Shown piece after piece: positions 1 to 7,528 of a stretch of DNA of 13,671 nt. The notes under the pieces were generated by a model. The model ran no database searches and had not been told where the DNA came from. It saw nothing but the letters and a program-made list of their open reading frames with translations. The stretch covers positions 1 through 13,671 of the forward strand of contig CAKZIH010000057.1 of NCBI GenBank assembly GCA_936931335.1, in the 5' to 3' direction. The position numbers and the translations under genes are program-made. Origin of the DNA: an uncultured Nostocoides sp. (GTDB taxonomy: Bacteria > Actinomycetota > Actinomycetes > Actinomycetales > Dermatophilaceae). Within the stretch, counting starts at the first letter, position 1; every line of letters begins with the position of its first letter.

Positions 1-531
1 CCGCGCGAGCAGATGATCGCCCAGCAGGAACAACTGGCGCTCTCCGCGGCGAGCGTGGGCCTGGATTTCCAGTGGGAGGCGCTGGTGCCAAGCAATTCGT
101 ATGACGCCCACCGCCTCCTGCACGCCGCTCGAGCGGCCGGTATGGAGGATTCCGTCACCGAGCCGATCATGCGCGGCTGGTTCTCCGAGGGGGCGGCGAT
201 CGGCGACCATGCGGTGCTGCGCGAGCTCGCGGTGCAGGGTGGGCTCTCCCCGGATGTGGTGGATGAGGTACTGGCCGGGGATGACCATGGCATCGATGTG
301 CGCACCGACGAGGCGGTCGCGGCGCAGATCGGGATCACCGGCGTGCCGACCTTCGTGCTCGATCAGAAGTTCGCGGTCACCGGGGCCCAGCCGCCGCAGG
401 TAATCCTGGCGGCGCTGGAGCACGCCTGGGCGGACCGGGGCAACCGGCCGGTGGCGCCCGAGGCGGGCGGCTGCGCGGGTGGGTGCTGCGGTGGTGGCGG
501 CGGATGCGGCGCGGACGGCGTCTGCGGCTAG
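1..531 (+). CDS. FrnE-like DsbA-family oxidoreductase, C-terminal part (5' end outside window)
   Basis: The reading frame is open from base 1, so the gene begins upstream and its N-terminal thioredoxin half, where a CxxC active site would lie, is missing. The visible 176 residues match the C-terminal half of FrnE/DsbA-family dithiol oxidoreductases. They show an N-S-Y-D-A-H-R-L-L-H segment (equivalent to the usual NTxxAHRL), a helical insert containing 'RGWFSEGAAIGDHAVL', and the cis-proline stretch 'GITGVPTFVLDQKFAVTGAQ'. The family acts in thiol-disulfide exchange, usually in the cytoplasm. The last ~22 residues are odd: a Gly/Cys-rich tail with five cysteines, including a CC pair, ending in VCG at the TAG stop. 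Such a tail could bind metal or be redox-active (inference). The gene is not obviously linked to the catabolic locus and faces ffs convergently. Confidence 0.88.
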   Translation, partial: PREQMIAQQEQLALSAASVGLDFQWEALVPSNSYDAHRLLHAARAAGMEDSVTEPIMRGWFSEGAAIGDHAVLRELAVQGGLSPDVVDEVLAGDDHGIDVRTDEAVAAQIGITGVPTFVLDQKFAVTGAQPPQVILAALEHAWADRGNRPVAPEAGGCAGGCCGGGGGCGADGVCG

Positions 532-574
532 GCCAGCCAAGGCTGCATACCGCTGCGCGGCAGCTTCCAGCGGG

Positions 575-621
575 AACCTTGCGCTTAGGTGCTGCTGCAA
601 AGTGGGGGCAAGCGCAAGGTT
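575..621. repeat. 12-bp perfect inverted repeat between convergent frnE-like gene and ffs
   Basis: The arms AACCTTGCGCTT (575-586) and AAGCGCAAGGTT (610-621) are exact reverse complements separated by a 23-base loop. The spacer between the frnE-like stop (531) and the ffs 3' end (661) also holds a small GCTGC-gcg-GCAGC hairpin at 552-564. Neither arm is followed by a run of T on either strand. A bidirectional terminator serving the two convergent transcripts is the simplest reading (inference). No gene is supported in 532-660. Confidence 0.6.
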
Positions 622-660
622 TCGGCAGCCGGAGAGAAACCAGGGACCACAGCGGCAATA

Positions 661-750
661 GGACACCCCGCGTACCTGGAAGAGCTCACTTACCCTTGCT
701 GCATTCCTGCCCTGGGGGAGTTCGGTGAGGTACCACCACGCGGGGTGCCG
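661..750 (-). ncRNA. ffs: Small signal recognition particle RNA (4.5S-type)
   Basis: Read on the minus strand, this segment carries the hallmark apical domain of bacterial SRP RNA. A GCA-GGAA-TGC hairpin with a GNRA (GGAA) tetraloop is followed by GCAGCAAGGGTAAGTGAGC and preceded by CCGAACTCCCCCAGGG, the usual actinobacterial arrangement. The ends close as a stem: GCACCCCGCGT near 748-738 pairs with ACGCGGGGTGT near 673-663. The RNA scaffolds Ffh and directs membrane-protein ribosomes to FtsY. The ends given are from the closing stem and may be a few bases off. A -10-like TAGAAT lies just upstream of the deduced 5' end. Confidence 0.9.
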
Positions 751-756
751 TCACTC

Positions 757-762
757 ATTCTA
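757..762 (-). promoter_or_regulatory. Putative -10 box of ffs
   Basis: The plus strand reads ATTCTA, which is TAGAAT on the minus strand, a five-of-six match to TATAAT. It sits 6 bases ahead of the deduced 5' end of ffs (750), the expected distance. I could not recognise a good -35 hexamer at 16-18 bp upstream. Confidence 0.5.
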
Positions 763-800
763 GGCGAACCTCAAGGATCCCCGCAGCACGCCCGGGTGGG

Positions 801-1790
801 TCAGCGGCGGCCGGGGACGTAGCCGCTGGCGAGGTCGACCTCGTTGCGCAGGGGCTCGCCCGCGGCATACCGGCGCAGGTTGTCTTCCAGCAGGGCGGAC
901 AGCTCGTCGCGCCAGCCGATCACATCGCCACACATGTGCGCGCTGATCCGGACGTTGTCCAGCACCCAGAGTGGATCGTCGGCGGGCAGCGGTTCCTGCG
1001 CAAAGACATCGAGCGTGGCCGAGCGGATATGGCGCTCCCGCAGCGCGCTGACCAGCGCCTCCTGATCCACCAGCGCGCCCCGGCCCACATTGACCAGGTG
1101 GGCATCCCTGCGCATCGCGGCCAGGACCGAGGCATCCACCAGGCCGCGGGTTTGCGGAGTGAGCGGGGCGATGAGCACCACGTGATCGGCCCAGCCCACC
1201 TCCTGCGCCAACTCAGCGGAGGCGACCACGGTGCCGAAGTCCTCATCGTCCGCGCGCGCGGTGCGGCCGGCGCCGCGCACCGCATACCCGAGCGTGGTCA
1301 GCAGGCGGGCGATCTCGCGGCCGATCCCCCCGGTACCCACCACCAGCACACGGCGGCCCTGCGCGCGGTGCACCTCGCGGTGGCGCCATTTGCGCTGGCG
1401 CTGCAACGACGCCGACTCCAGGAAGAGCTTGTCCTCACTGAGCACCGCGGCCGCGACGAACTCGGCGATCGGCCGGTCGAAGACGCCGTGGGCATTGGTC
1501 AGCAGCACATCCGAGTCGCGCAATTCGTCGAAGAGGATCGCGTCCACTCCGGCCGCGCAGACGTGCACCCAGCGCAGGGCATCGGCCGCCGGCCAGGCCT
1601 CGCGCAAGGCATCGGAGAAGAAGTCCCACAGCGCCAAGGCATCCGCCCCGGCGATGGCCTGCGTCAGCCCTTCCCGAGTTACCAGTTCGACCTCGGCGAG
1701 CTCCCGCAACCGCGTCAGGTTGGCCGGATCCGGCGTACCGTCGGCGGTCAGGATCACCAAGCGCGGGCGCGTGGAAGTGGGGCTCGACAT
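801..1790 (-). CDS. NAD-dependent D-2-hydroxyacid dehydrogenase (SerA/GhrA superfamily)
   Basis: This is a cytoplasmic enzyme interconverting a D-2-hydroxyacid and its 2-oxoacid with NAD(P)H. The 329-residue length is normal for the single-subunit members without an ACT domain. The Rossmann motif GTGGIG is at ~152-157. The catalytic triad is complete: Arg237 in VNVGRG, Glu266 in FAQEPL and His285 in ISAHMCG. The substrate (glyoxylate, hydroxypyruvate, another 2-oxoacid) cannot be read from the sequence. ATG at 1790 is the only sensible start; the ATG at 1800 is out of frame. There is no clear Shine-Dalgarno, and a TAAGAT -10-like element at 1799-1804 would put the start of transcription almost on the ATG. 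It is divergent from the six-gene operon across 64 bp containing one GATTGTNNACAATC site, so it probably belongs to the same regulon. Confidence 0.88.
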   Translation of the reverse strand: MSSPTSTRPRLVILTADGTPDPANLTRLRELAEVELVTREGLTQAIAGADALALWDFFSDALREAWPAADALRWVHVCAAGVDAILFDELRDSDVLLTNAHGVFDRPIAEFVAAAVLSEDKLFLESASLQRQRKWRHREVHRAQGRRVLVVGTGGIGREIARLLTTLGYAVRGAGRTARADDEDFGTVVASAELAQEVGWADHVVLIAPLTPQTRGLVDASVLAAMRRDAHLVNVGRGALVDQEALVSALRERHIRSATLDVFAQEPLPADDPLWVLDNVRISAHMCGDVIGWRDELSALLEDNLRRYAAGEPLRNEVDLASGYVPGRR

Positions 1791-1813
1791 AGCTGCTCAT
1801 CTTAGCCTTGTCG

Positions 1814-1827
1814 GATTGTTGACAATC
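1814..1827. promoter_or_regulatory. Operator copy 1: GATTGT-TG-ACAATC palindrome
   Basis: This is a perfect 6+2+6 inverted repeat in the 64-bp divergent spacer between the hydroxyacid dehydrogenase (start 1790) and the class III aminotransferase (start 1855). The same arms recur at 11188-11201 and 11978-11991 with different central dinucleotides (TC, CG). GntR/FCD regulators typically bind short palindromes with TNGT...ACNA arms, and such a regulator is encoded in the locus, so it is the obvious ligand (inference). The site overlaps a TTGACA -35 hexamer on the plus strand, a position suited to repression. Confidence 0.85.
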
Positions 1828-1847
1828 ACCTCGGGCCGGAGAATCAT
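1819..1847 (+). promoter_or_regulatory. Predicted promoter of the catabolic operon
   Basis: TTGACA (1819-1824) is a perfect consensus -35 embedded in the operator. After a 17-bp spacer AATCAT (1842-1847) matches four of six -10 positions. Transcription would then begin around 1853-1855, at or next to the ATG of the aminotransferase gene, predicting a leaderless or nearly leaderless mRNA. The nearest purine-rich stretch, GGAGA at 1838-1842, is 12 bases from the ATG and would lie upstream of this transcript. Confidence 0.5.
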
Positions 1848-1854
1848 CGCCGGT

Positions 1855-3114
1855 ATGACGCGCCTGAGCCCCCTGCTGAAGCAGGCCACCCCCGTTGTCG
1901 TCGACCACGCCAAGGGGTGCTGGATCTCCGCCCAGGACGGCAAGGACTATCTCGACTTCACCACCGGGATCGGCGTCACCAGCACCGGCCACTGCCATCC
2001 GCGCGTCGTCGCCGCGGCACAGGAACAGGCCGGCAAGATCATCCACGCGCAGTACACGACAGTGATGCACCAGCCGCTGCTCGACCTCACCGAGAAGCTC
2101 GGCGAGGTGCTGCCCCAGCACCTGGACTCGGTGTTCTATGCCAACTCCGGCAGCGAGGCCGTGGAGGCCGCCCTGCGCTTGGCTCGGATGGCCACCGGCC
2201 GCCCCAATATCGTTGTCTTCCAAGGAGGTTTCCACGGTCGCACGGTGGCTGCCGCCACCCTGACCACCGCTGGCACGCGTTTCTCTGGCGGCTTCTCGCC
2301 GCTCATGGGCGGGGTCCACATGGCGCCCTTTCCCTACGCCTATCGCTATGGCTGGGACATGGAGACGGCGATCGACTTCGCACTCCAGGAGCTGGACTAC
2401 CTCTTCGCCACCCGCACCGCGCCGGCCGAGGTGGCCGCCTTCCTCATCGAGCCGGAACTCGGCGATGGGGGGTATATCCCCACGCCCCCGCGCTTCCTTG
2501 AGGGCCTGCGCCAACGGGCCGACGAGCACGGCATCCTGCTGATCATCGACGAGGTGCAGACCGGCACCGGGCGCACCGGGAAGTTCTGGGGACATGAGCA
2601 CAGCGGCGTCCGCCCGGACATCCTGATCACCGCCAAGGGCATCGCCTCCGGCTTCCCGATCAGCCTCATCGCCGCGTCCACGGAGCTGATGGAGCAGGGC
2701 TGGCCGGGCTCGCAGGGCGGCACCTATGGCGGCAATGCCGTTGCCGCAGCAGCCGGTTGCGCCACCTTGGATGTCATCCGCGACGAAGACCTGGTCGCCA
2801 ATTCGGCTGCCCGCGGCGTCCAGCTGCACGAGGGCCTACGCGCCATCCAGGCGGACTTCCCGGTCATCGGTGATGTGCGCGGTTACGGGCTGATGCAGGG
2901 CATTGAGTTCACCACCACCGAGGGCACCCCCGACGCCAAGACCGCCGGCGCCGTCCAGCAGGCGACCACGGGCCAGGGACTGCTGACGCTGCTGTGCGGG
3001 CCCCTGCACAATGTCGTTCGCGTGATGCCGGCGCTCGTGGTGTCGGACGAGGAGATCGATCTGGGCCTGGAGCGCTTCCGCGCCGCAATGACGGAGGTCG
3101 TCGGCACGCGATGA
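1855..3114 (+). CDS. Class III PLP aminotransferase (GabT/diaminobutyrate-aminotransferase type)
   Basis: This 419-residue enzyme transfers an omega-amino group to a 2-oxoacid acceptor. Fold-type I, class III signatures are clear: NSGSEAVEAALRLAR at ~97-111, GGFHGRT at ~124-130, Asp232 in IIDEVQTGTGRTG for the pyridine nitrogen, and the Schiff-base Lys261 in ITAKGIASGFP, then GGTYGGN at 288-294. The usual family box EPxxGEGG reads EPELGDGG, with Asp204 replacing the common Glu. The frame is open far upstream (from 1231), but that part lies inside the divergent gene. ATG 1855 begins the canonical N-terminus and lies just after the operator. In an ectoine-type pathway this would be the DoeD/Atf step, 2,4-diaminobutyrate to aspartate semialdehyde (inference); GABA or another omega-amino acid is an alternative. 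It is the first gene of the operon, and its TGA overlaps the next ATG. Confidence 0.88.
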   Translation: MTRLSPLLKQATPVVVDHAKGCWISAQDGKDYLDFTTGIGVTSTGHCHPRVVAAAQEQAGKIIHAQYTTVMHQPLLDLTEKLGEVLPQHLDSVFYANSGSEAVEAALRLARMATGRPNIVVFQGGFHGRTVAAATLTTAGTRFSGGFSPLMGGVHMAPFPYAYRYGWDMETAIDFALQELDYLFATRTAPAEVAAFLIEPELGDGGYIPTPPRFLEGLRQRADEHGILLIIDEVQTGTGRTGKFWGHEHSGVRPDILITAKGIASGFPISLIAASTELMEQGWPGSQGGTYGGNAVAAAAGCATLDVIRDEDLVANSAARGVQLHEGLRAIQADFPVIGDVRGYGLMQGIEFTTTEGTPDAKTAGAVQQATTGQGLLTLLCGPLHNVVRVMPALVVSDEEIDLGLERFRAAMTEVVGTR

Positions 3115-6029
3115 GCACGAATGCGCGGGCGGATCACGGCCACCCGGCCGTATCCGCGCTCGCGGCGGCCGGCATCGAGATCGACGCGAGTAGCCGGCGC
3201 CGGGCCGAATACTCCTACGACGCCTCGAATTACCGCATACCGCCGGTCGCGGTTGCCTTCCCGCGCACCGCCGCGCAGGTGCGCGCGATTGTTGACGTAT
3301 GCCGTGAGCACGCCACCCCGGTCGTCCCCCGCGGCGGCGGGACCGGCCAGGCGGGCAATGCCATCGGACCGGGGATCGTCGTCGACTGCTCGCGCTATCT
3401 GACCGCGATCCGCGCCATCGACCTCGAGGCGCGCCTGGCCGATGTCGAGCCGGGCGTGGTGCTCTCCCACTTGACCGATGAGGCCGCGCGACGGTCCGGC
3501 AAGACGCTGACCTTCGCGCCCGATCCCTCCTCGCGCACCCGGGCCACCATCGGCGGATCGATCGCCAATGACGCCTGCGGCAACCATTCGGTGCGCTATG
3601 GCCGAATGGGCGATCACGTGGTGGAGATCGACGTGGTCACGGCCGATGGGGCGCTGGTCACACTGGGGCAGAACGGCATTCGGGCCACGGACACGGCGGA
3701 TGCACGCTCCCGGGAGCGCGCCGCATACCTCGACAGCCAGTTGCGCGCCTTGGCAGGCGAGCGAATGGCGTTGTTGCGCAACGAACTTGGCCGCATACCG
3801 CGACAGGTGAGTGGTTATCACCTGGAACATCTCTTGCCGGAGAAGGGATTTGACGTCGCCAAGGCCTTCGCTGGCTCCGAGGGCACCCTGGGCATCATCG
3901 TCGGCGCCCGGGTCCGCCTGGTGCCGGCCCCGCCGAGCAGCCTGTTGATCTGCCTCGGCTACCGGGATGTGGTGGACGCCGCGGCGGACGTCCCGCGCCT
4001 GCTGACCTACGGCCCCACCGCCATCGAGGGAATCGACGACGCCATCGTCACCACCATGCGCTACCGCCGGGGTGCCGACTCGGTCACCGCGCTGCCCGAG
4101 GGCAAGGCCTGGCTGTACGTCGGCCTGGCTGGCGAGGACGCCGATGAGGTTGCGGCACAAGCGGACCGACTAGTCGCCGAGATGACGCGCGATGGTCATG
4201 CGGTGGATGCCCGCGCCGTCCCCGACCCGGTCGAGAGCGCCCTGCTGTGGCGGGTCCGCGAGGACGGCGCCGGCCTGTCGTCACGTCTGGCGCCGGAGGT
4301 CGCCGCCGGCCGGCTGGAGGCGTGGACCGGCTGGGAGGACTCCGCGGTTGCCCCCGAACGCCTCGCCGACTATCTGCGGGAGCTGCGCGAACTCTTGGCG
4401 CGTTATGGCTTGGCCAGCGTCCTGTACGGCCACTTCGGCGCCGGCTGTATGCATGTGCGGATCACCTTCGACCTGCGCACCCCCGAGGGCATCGCCACCA
4501 CCGAGCGCTTCCTCGTCGAGGCCGCCGAACTCGTTGTCGCCCATGGAGGTTCGCTCTCCGGCGAACACGGCGACGGTCGGGCCCGCAGTGCCCTACTCCC
4601 CCTGATGTACTCCCCCGAGATGATGGCGACCTTTGCCGACATCAAGCGCCTCTGGGATCCCGCCGGACTGCTCAACCCCGGTTCGATCGTCGACCCGGAC
4701 CCGGTCACCGACCGGCTGGCGCTTGCCGGAATCCCCGAACGCGACTGGGGCACAGCGGTTCCCGACCACCGCACCACGCTGGATCCGTTCGTCGCCTCGG
4801 TGCAGGCGTGCATCGGCGTGGGGAAATGCCGCACCACCAGCGGCGGGGTCATGTGCCCCAGCTATCGCGCGACCCGCGACGAGAAGAACTCCACCCGCGG
4901 GCGCGCCCGGGTGCTGCAGGAGATGACCCGGACCGCCCCCAGCGTCGCCGCCGGCTGGGCCTCCGCCGACGTCGCGGAGTCGCTCGACCTGTGCCTCTCG
5001 TGCAAGGCGTGCTCGACGGACTGCCCCACGGGGGTGGACATGGCGACCTTTAAGTCGGAATTTCTGCACCAGCACTACGCGGGCCGGCGCCGTCCACTGT
5101 CCCATTACTCCCTGGGCCGCCTGCCGCAATGGCTCGCGCTCGCCCAGCGCACCCCGCGCCTGGCCAATGCCGCTGCCGGTATGCCGTTCTCCCCCATGGG
5201 AATGCGCGCGATCGGTCTGACCGACCAGCGGCAGTTGCCCGCCATCGCCGGACGCGATGACTGGAAGCGCGCCGCGGCCGCCGCCGGTGCCACCCGACCG
5301 GGATCCGGCACCGGGGATGCCTTGCTGCTGGTCGATACCTTTACCCGCGGTTTCCGCCCCGCGCTGGCCGGCAGCGCCGCGGCGGTGCTTGGTGCAGCGG
5401 GTGATCGCGTGGAATGCACCGCCGACGCCTGCTGCGGTCTGACCTATATCTCCACCGGTCAGCTCGATCGCGCCCGCTCGCGCCTGGAGGCCGCGGTGGA
5501 CACGCTCGACGATGGGAGCGACCGGCCCATCGTCGTCGTGGAACCCTCGTGCGCGGCCACCCTGCGAACCGACCTGCCCCACCTGATCCCCACCGACCGG
5601 GCCCGCACCCTCGCCCAACGGGTGCGCAGCTTCGCCGCATACGTGCGGGAACTCGGGGCCGCCGGACGACTGGCCGCCCCAGCGCAGGTGCCGGAGCACG
5701 TTCTTGTCCAACCGCATTGCCACGAATATGCGGCATTCGGCCCGACCACCCAGACCGCGGCGCTGCAGGCGGCCGGGGTGGGTGAGGTGACCGTGGCTGC
5801 CGGTTGCTGCGGCGTGGCCGGTAACTTCGGATTCGAGGCCCAGCACTACGACTTGTCCGTGGCCGTCGCCGACCAGGCCTTGCGGCCGGCTCTCGACGCC
5901 GCGGATGACGACATACCGGTCCTCACCGACGGATTCTCCTGTCATATGCAGGTGGACCATCTCGCCCCGCAACGTCGCGGCCGGCATCTTGCCGAGCTGC
6001 TGGACCCCAGGAAGGACACATCCGGATGA
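3111..6029 (+). CDS. FAD/4Fe-4S D-2-hydroxyacid dehydrogenase (YdiJ / D-2-hydroxyglutarate dehydrogenase type)
   Basis: This large fused flavoprotein has 972 residues, close to the ~1000 usual for YdiJ-type proteins. Domain order is as follows. An FAD-binding PCMH domain carries PRGGGTGQAGNAIG from residue ~73. An FAD-oxidase C-terminal domain carries GEHGDGRARS from ~484. A ferredoxin-like domain has a first cysteine set C567, C573, C582 with a following STRGRARVL, and a second set C628-x2-C631-x2-C634-x3-C638-P. A C-terminal CCG-domain repeat pair lies at C774-C775 and C899-C900. Family members oxidise D-2-hydroxyglutarate, D-lactate or related acids and pass electrons through Fe-S centres to a membrane or electron-transfer acceptor. 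No signal peptide or membrane segment is visible. ATG 3111 overlaps the preceding stop (ATGA), with GGAGG at 3093-3097. Its role beside an NAD-linked D-hydroxyacid dehydrogenase is discussed under findings. Confidence 0.88.
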   Translation: MSTNARADHGHPAVSALAAAGIEIDASSRRRAEYSYDASNYRIPPVAVAFPRTAAQVRAIVDVCREHATPVVPRGGGTGQAGNAIGPGIVVDCSRYLTAIRAIDLEARLADVEPGVVLSHLTDEAARRSGKTLTFAPDPSSRTRATIGGSIANDACGNHSVRYGRMGDHVVEIDVVTADGALVTLGQNGIRATDTADARSRERAAYLDSQLRALAGERMALLRNELGRIPRQVSGYHLEHLLPEKGFDVAKAFAGSEGTLGIIVGARVRLVPAPPSSLLICLGYRDVVDAAADVPRLLTYGPTAIEGIDDAIVTTMRYRRGADSVTALPEGKAWLYVGLAGEDADEVAAQADRLVAEMTRDGHAVDARAVPDPVESALLWRVREDGAGLSSRLAPEVAAGRLEAWTGWEDSAVAPERLADYLRELRELLARYGLASVLYGHFGAGCMHVRITFDLRTPEGIATTERFLVEAAELVVAHGGSLSGEHGDGRARSALLPLMYSPEMMATFADIKRLWDPAGLLNPGSIVDPDPVTDRLALAGIPERDWGTAVPDHRTTLDPFVASVQACIGVGKCRTTSGGVMCPSYRATRDEKNSTRGRARVLQEMTRTAPSVAAGWASADVAESLDLCLSCKACSTDCPTGVDMATFKSEFLHQHYAGRRRPLSHYSLGRLPQWLALAQRTPRLANAAAGMPFSPMGMRAIGLTDQRQLPAIAGRDDWKRAAAAAGATRPGSGTGDALLLVDTFTRGFRPALAGSAAAVLGAAGDRVECTADACCGLTYISTGQLDRARSRLEAAVDTLDDGSDRPIVVVEPSCAATLRTDLPHLIPTDRARTLAQRVRSFAAYVRELGAAGRLAAPAQVPEHVLVQPHCHEYAAFGPTTQTAALQAAGVGEVTVAAGCCGVAGNFGFEAQHYDLSVAVADQALRPALDAADDDIPVLTDGFSCHMQVDHLAPQRRGRHLAELLDPRKDTSG

Positions 6030-7525
6030 CTGTGACGCAGGTGCGCACGCGCACGCAGGAGTCGACCGATCGCGCCATGGAGATCGTGCGGAAGGTCCCC
6101 ACGGGCCTCTTCATCGACGGCGAGTGGTGCGGCGCGGCGGACGGCAAGACCGCCGAGGTCATCAACCCCGCCACCGAGGAGGTCCTGGCCACCATCGCCG
6201 ATGGCGGCGAGGCCGATGCCCGCCGCGCCATCGAGGTCGCCAGCCGCACTCAGCGCGACTGGGGCCGCACTCCCCCGCGCGAACGCAGTGAGATCCTGCG
6301 CCGCGCCTACGAACTGCTCATGGAGCGCCAGGACGACCTGGCCACCATCATGACCGCGGAGATGGGCAAGCCCTTTGCCGAGGCCAAGGGCGAGGTCGCC
6401 TATGCCGCGGAGTTCTTCCGCTGGTTCGCCGAGGAGGCCGTGCGCATCCGCGGCGATATGACGCTCTCCGGTGACGGCAAGACCCGGATCTTCGTATCCC
6501 GGGAGCCGGTCGGCCCGTGCGTGCTGGTCACCCCGTGGAACTTCCCGCTGGCCATGGGCACTCGCAAGATCGGCCCGGCGATCGCCGCCGGCTGCACGAT
6601 GGTCTTCAAGCCCGCCCACCTGACCCCGCTCAGCTCCTTCGCGCTGGTCGAGATCCTCGTCGAGGCCGGGCTGCCCGCGGGCGTGCTCAATGTCGTCTGC
6701 TCCACCGACCCGCAGACGGTGGTCGGGCACTGGATGTCCAGTGGTCTGGCCCGCAAGATCTCCTTCACCGGCTCGACCGGCGTCGGGGTCAAGCTGTTGG
6801 AGCAAGCCGCCGAGCACGTCATGCGCAGCTCGATGGAGCTCGGCGGCAATGCCCCCTTCATCGTCTGCGAGGACGCCGACCTGGACGTCGCCGTCGAGGG
6901 CGCGATGGTCGCCAAGATGCGGAATATGGGCGAGGCGTGCACCGCCGCCAACCGGATCTTCGTGCACCGCTCCGTCCACGACGAATTTGCCCGCCGCCTG
7001 GGTGAGCGCATGGGTTCCCTGGTCGTCGGTGACGGCCTGGCCGAGGGCGTACAAGTGGGCCCGCTCGTCGAGCCCAAGGCCCGGGACAAGGTGGAGAGCC
7101 TGGTCCAGGATGCGGTCGATCGGGGCGCCGAGGTCGTCGTCGGCGGCTCCCGCCCGGAGGGTGCCGGCTACTTCTATGCCCCGACGGTGCTTTCGGGGGT
7201 CGACCCGGCCTCGTCGCTGATGTCGGAAGAGATCTTCGGGCCGGTCGCCCCGCTCATCCCGTTTGACGACGAGGAGCAGTTGCTGGAGATGGCCAATGAC
7301 ACCCCCTGGGGTCTCATGGGCTACATCTTCACCACGAATGTGGACCGCGCCTTCCGGCTCGGGGAGCGTCTGGAGACCGGGATGGTCGGCCTGAACACCG
7401 GGCTGGTCTCCAACCCGGCGGCGCCCTTCGGCGGGGTCAAGGCCTCCGGCCTGGGCCGCGAGGGTGGGGCCTTCGGCATCGAGGAGTTCCTCGAGATCAA
7501 ATACCTCGCGCTGCCCAGGAGCTGA
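6026..7525 (+). CDS. gabD: Succinate-semialdehyde dehydrogenase-like aldehyde dehydrogenase (GabD type)
   Basis: This 499-residue NAD(P)-dependent aldehyde dehydrogenase closely follows the GabD pattern along its length. It shows TPWNFP (Asn172), FKPA (Lys195), SFTGSTGVG at 246-254, the general base Glu271 in MELGGNAP, nucleophile Cys305 in GEACTAANR, EEIFGPVAPL, and the C-terminal GGVKASGLGREGGAFGIEEFLEIKY. GabD enzymes usually have TCxCANR. Here the second cysteine is Ala307, so the disulfide switch described for some SSADHs should be absent. Four-carbon semialdehydes are the natural guess. In ectoine breakdown the DoeC/Ssd enzyme oxidises aspartate semialdehyde to aspartate, and context favours that over GABA shunting (inference). 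The gene overlaps its upstream neighbour by ATGA and is preceded by AGGAAGGA at 6008-6015. It is followed by the M24 gene 3 bp after its stop. Confidence 0.88.
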   Translation: MTVTQVRTRTQESTDRAMEIVRKVPTGLFIDGEWCGAADGKTAEVINPATEEVLATIADGGEADARRAIEVASRTQRDWGRTPPRERSEILRRAYELLMERQDDLATIMTAEMGKPFAEAKGEVAYAAEFFRWFAEEAVRIRGDMTLSGDGKTRIFVSREPVGPCVLVTPWNFPLAMGTRKIGPAIAAGCTMVFKPAHLTPLSSFALVEILVEAGLPAGVLNVVCSTDPQTVVGHWMSSGLARKISFTGSTGVGVKLLEQAAEHVMRSSMELGGNAPFIVCEDADLDVAVEGAMVAKMRNMGEACTAANRIFVHRSVHDEFARRLGERMGSLVVGDGLAEGVQVGPLVEPKARDKVESLVQDAVDRGAEVVVGGSRPEGAGYFYAPTVLSGVDPASSLMSEEIFGPVAPLIPFDDEEQLLEMANDTPWGLMGYIFTTNVDRAFRLGERLETGMVGLNTGLVSNPAAPFGGVKASGLGREGGAFGIEEFLEIKYLALPRS

Positions 7526-7528
7526 GCC

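Noticed and set aside
532..822. Small plus-strand open frames between the frnE-like gene and the dehydrogenase
   Set aside because: They run through the inverted repeat and antisense to ffs, have no ribosome site or recognisable product, and the SRP RNA explains the conserved part.
1231..1854. Upstream in-frame extension of the class III aminotransferase
   Set aside because: The extension overlaps the divergent dehydrogenase and the operator, and its translation is Arg/Ser-rich without family similarity. The family N-terminus begins at ATG 1855.
3287..3300. Possible fourth operator, GATTGTTGACGTAT
   Set aside because: The left arm is perfect but only AC of the ACAATC arm is kept. It lies inside the flavoprotein coding sequence, so I treat it as chance.
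4593..5987. Minus-strand open frame of 464 codons over the Fe-S half of the flavoprotein
   Set aside because: It is antisense to conserved Fe-S and CCG motifs on the plus strand and has no domain signature of its own.
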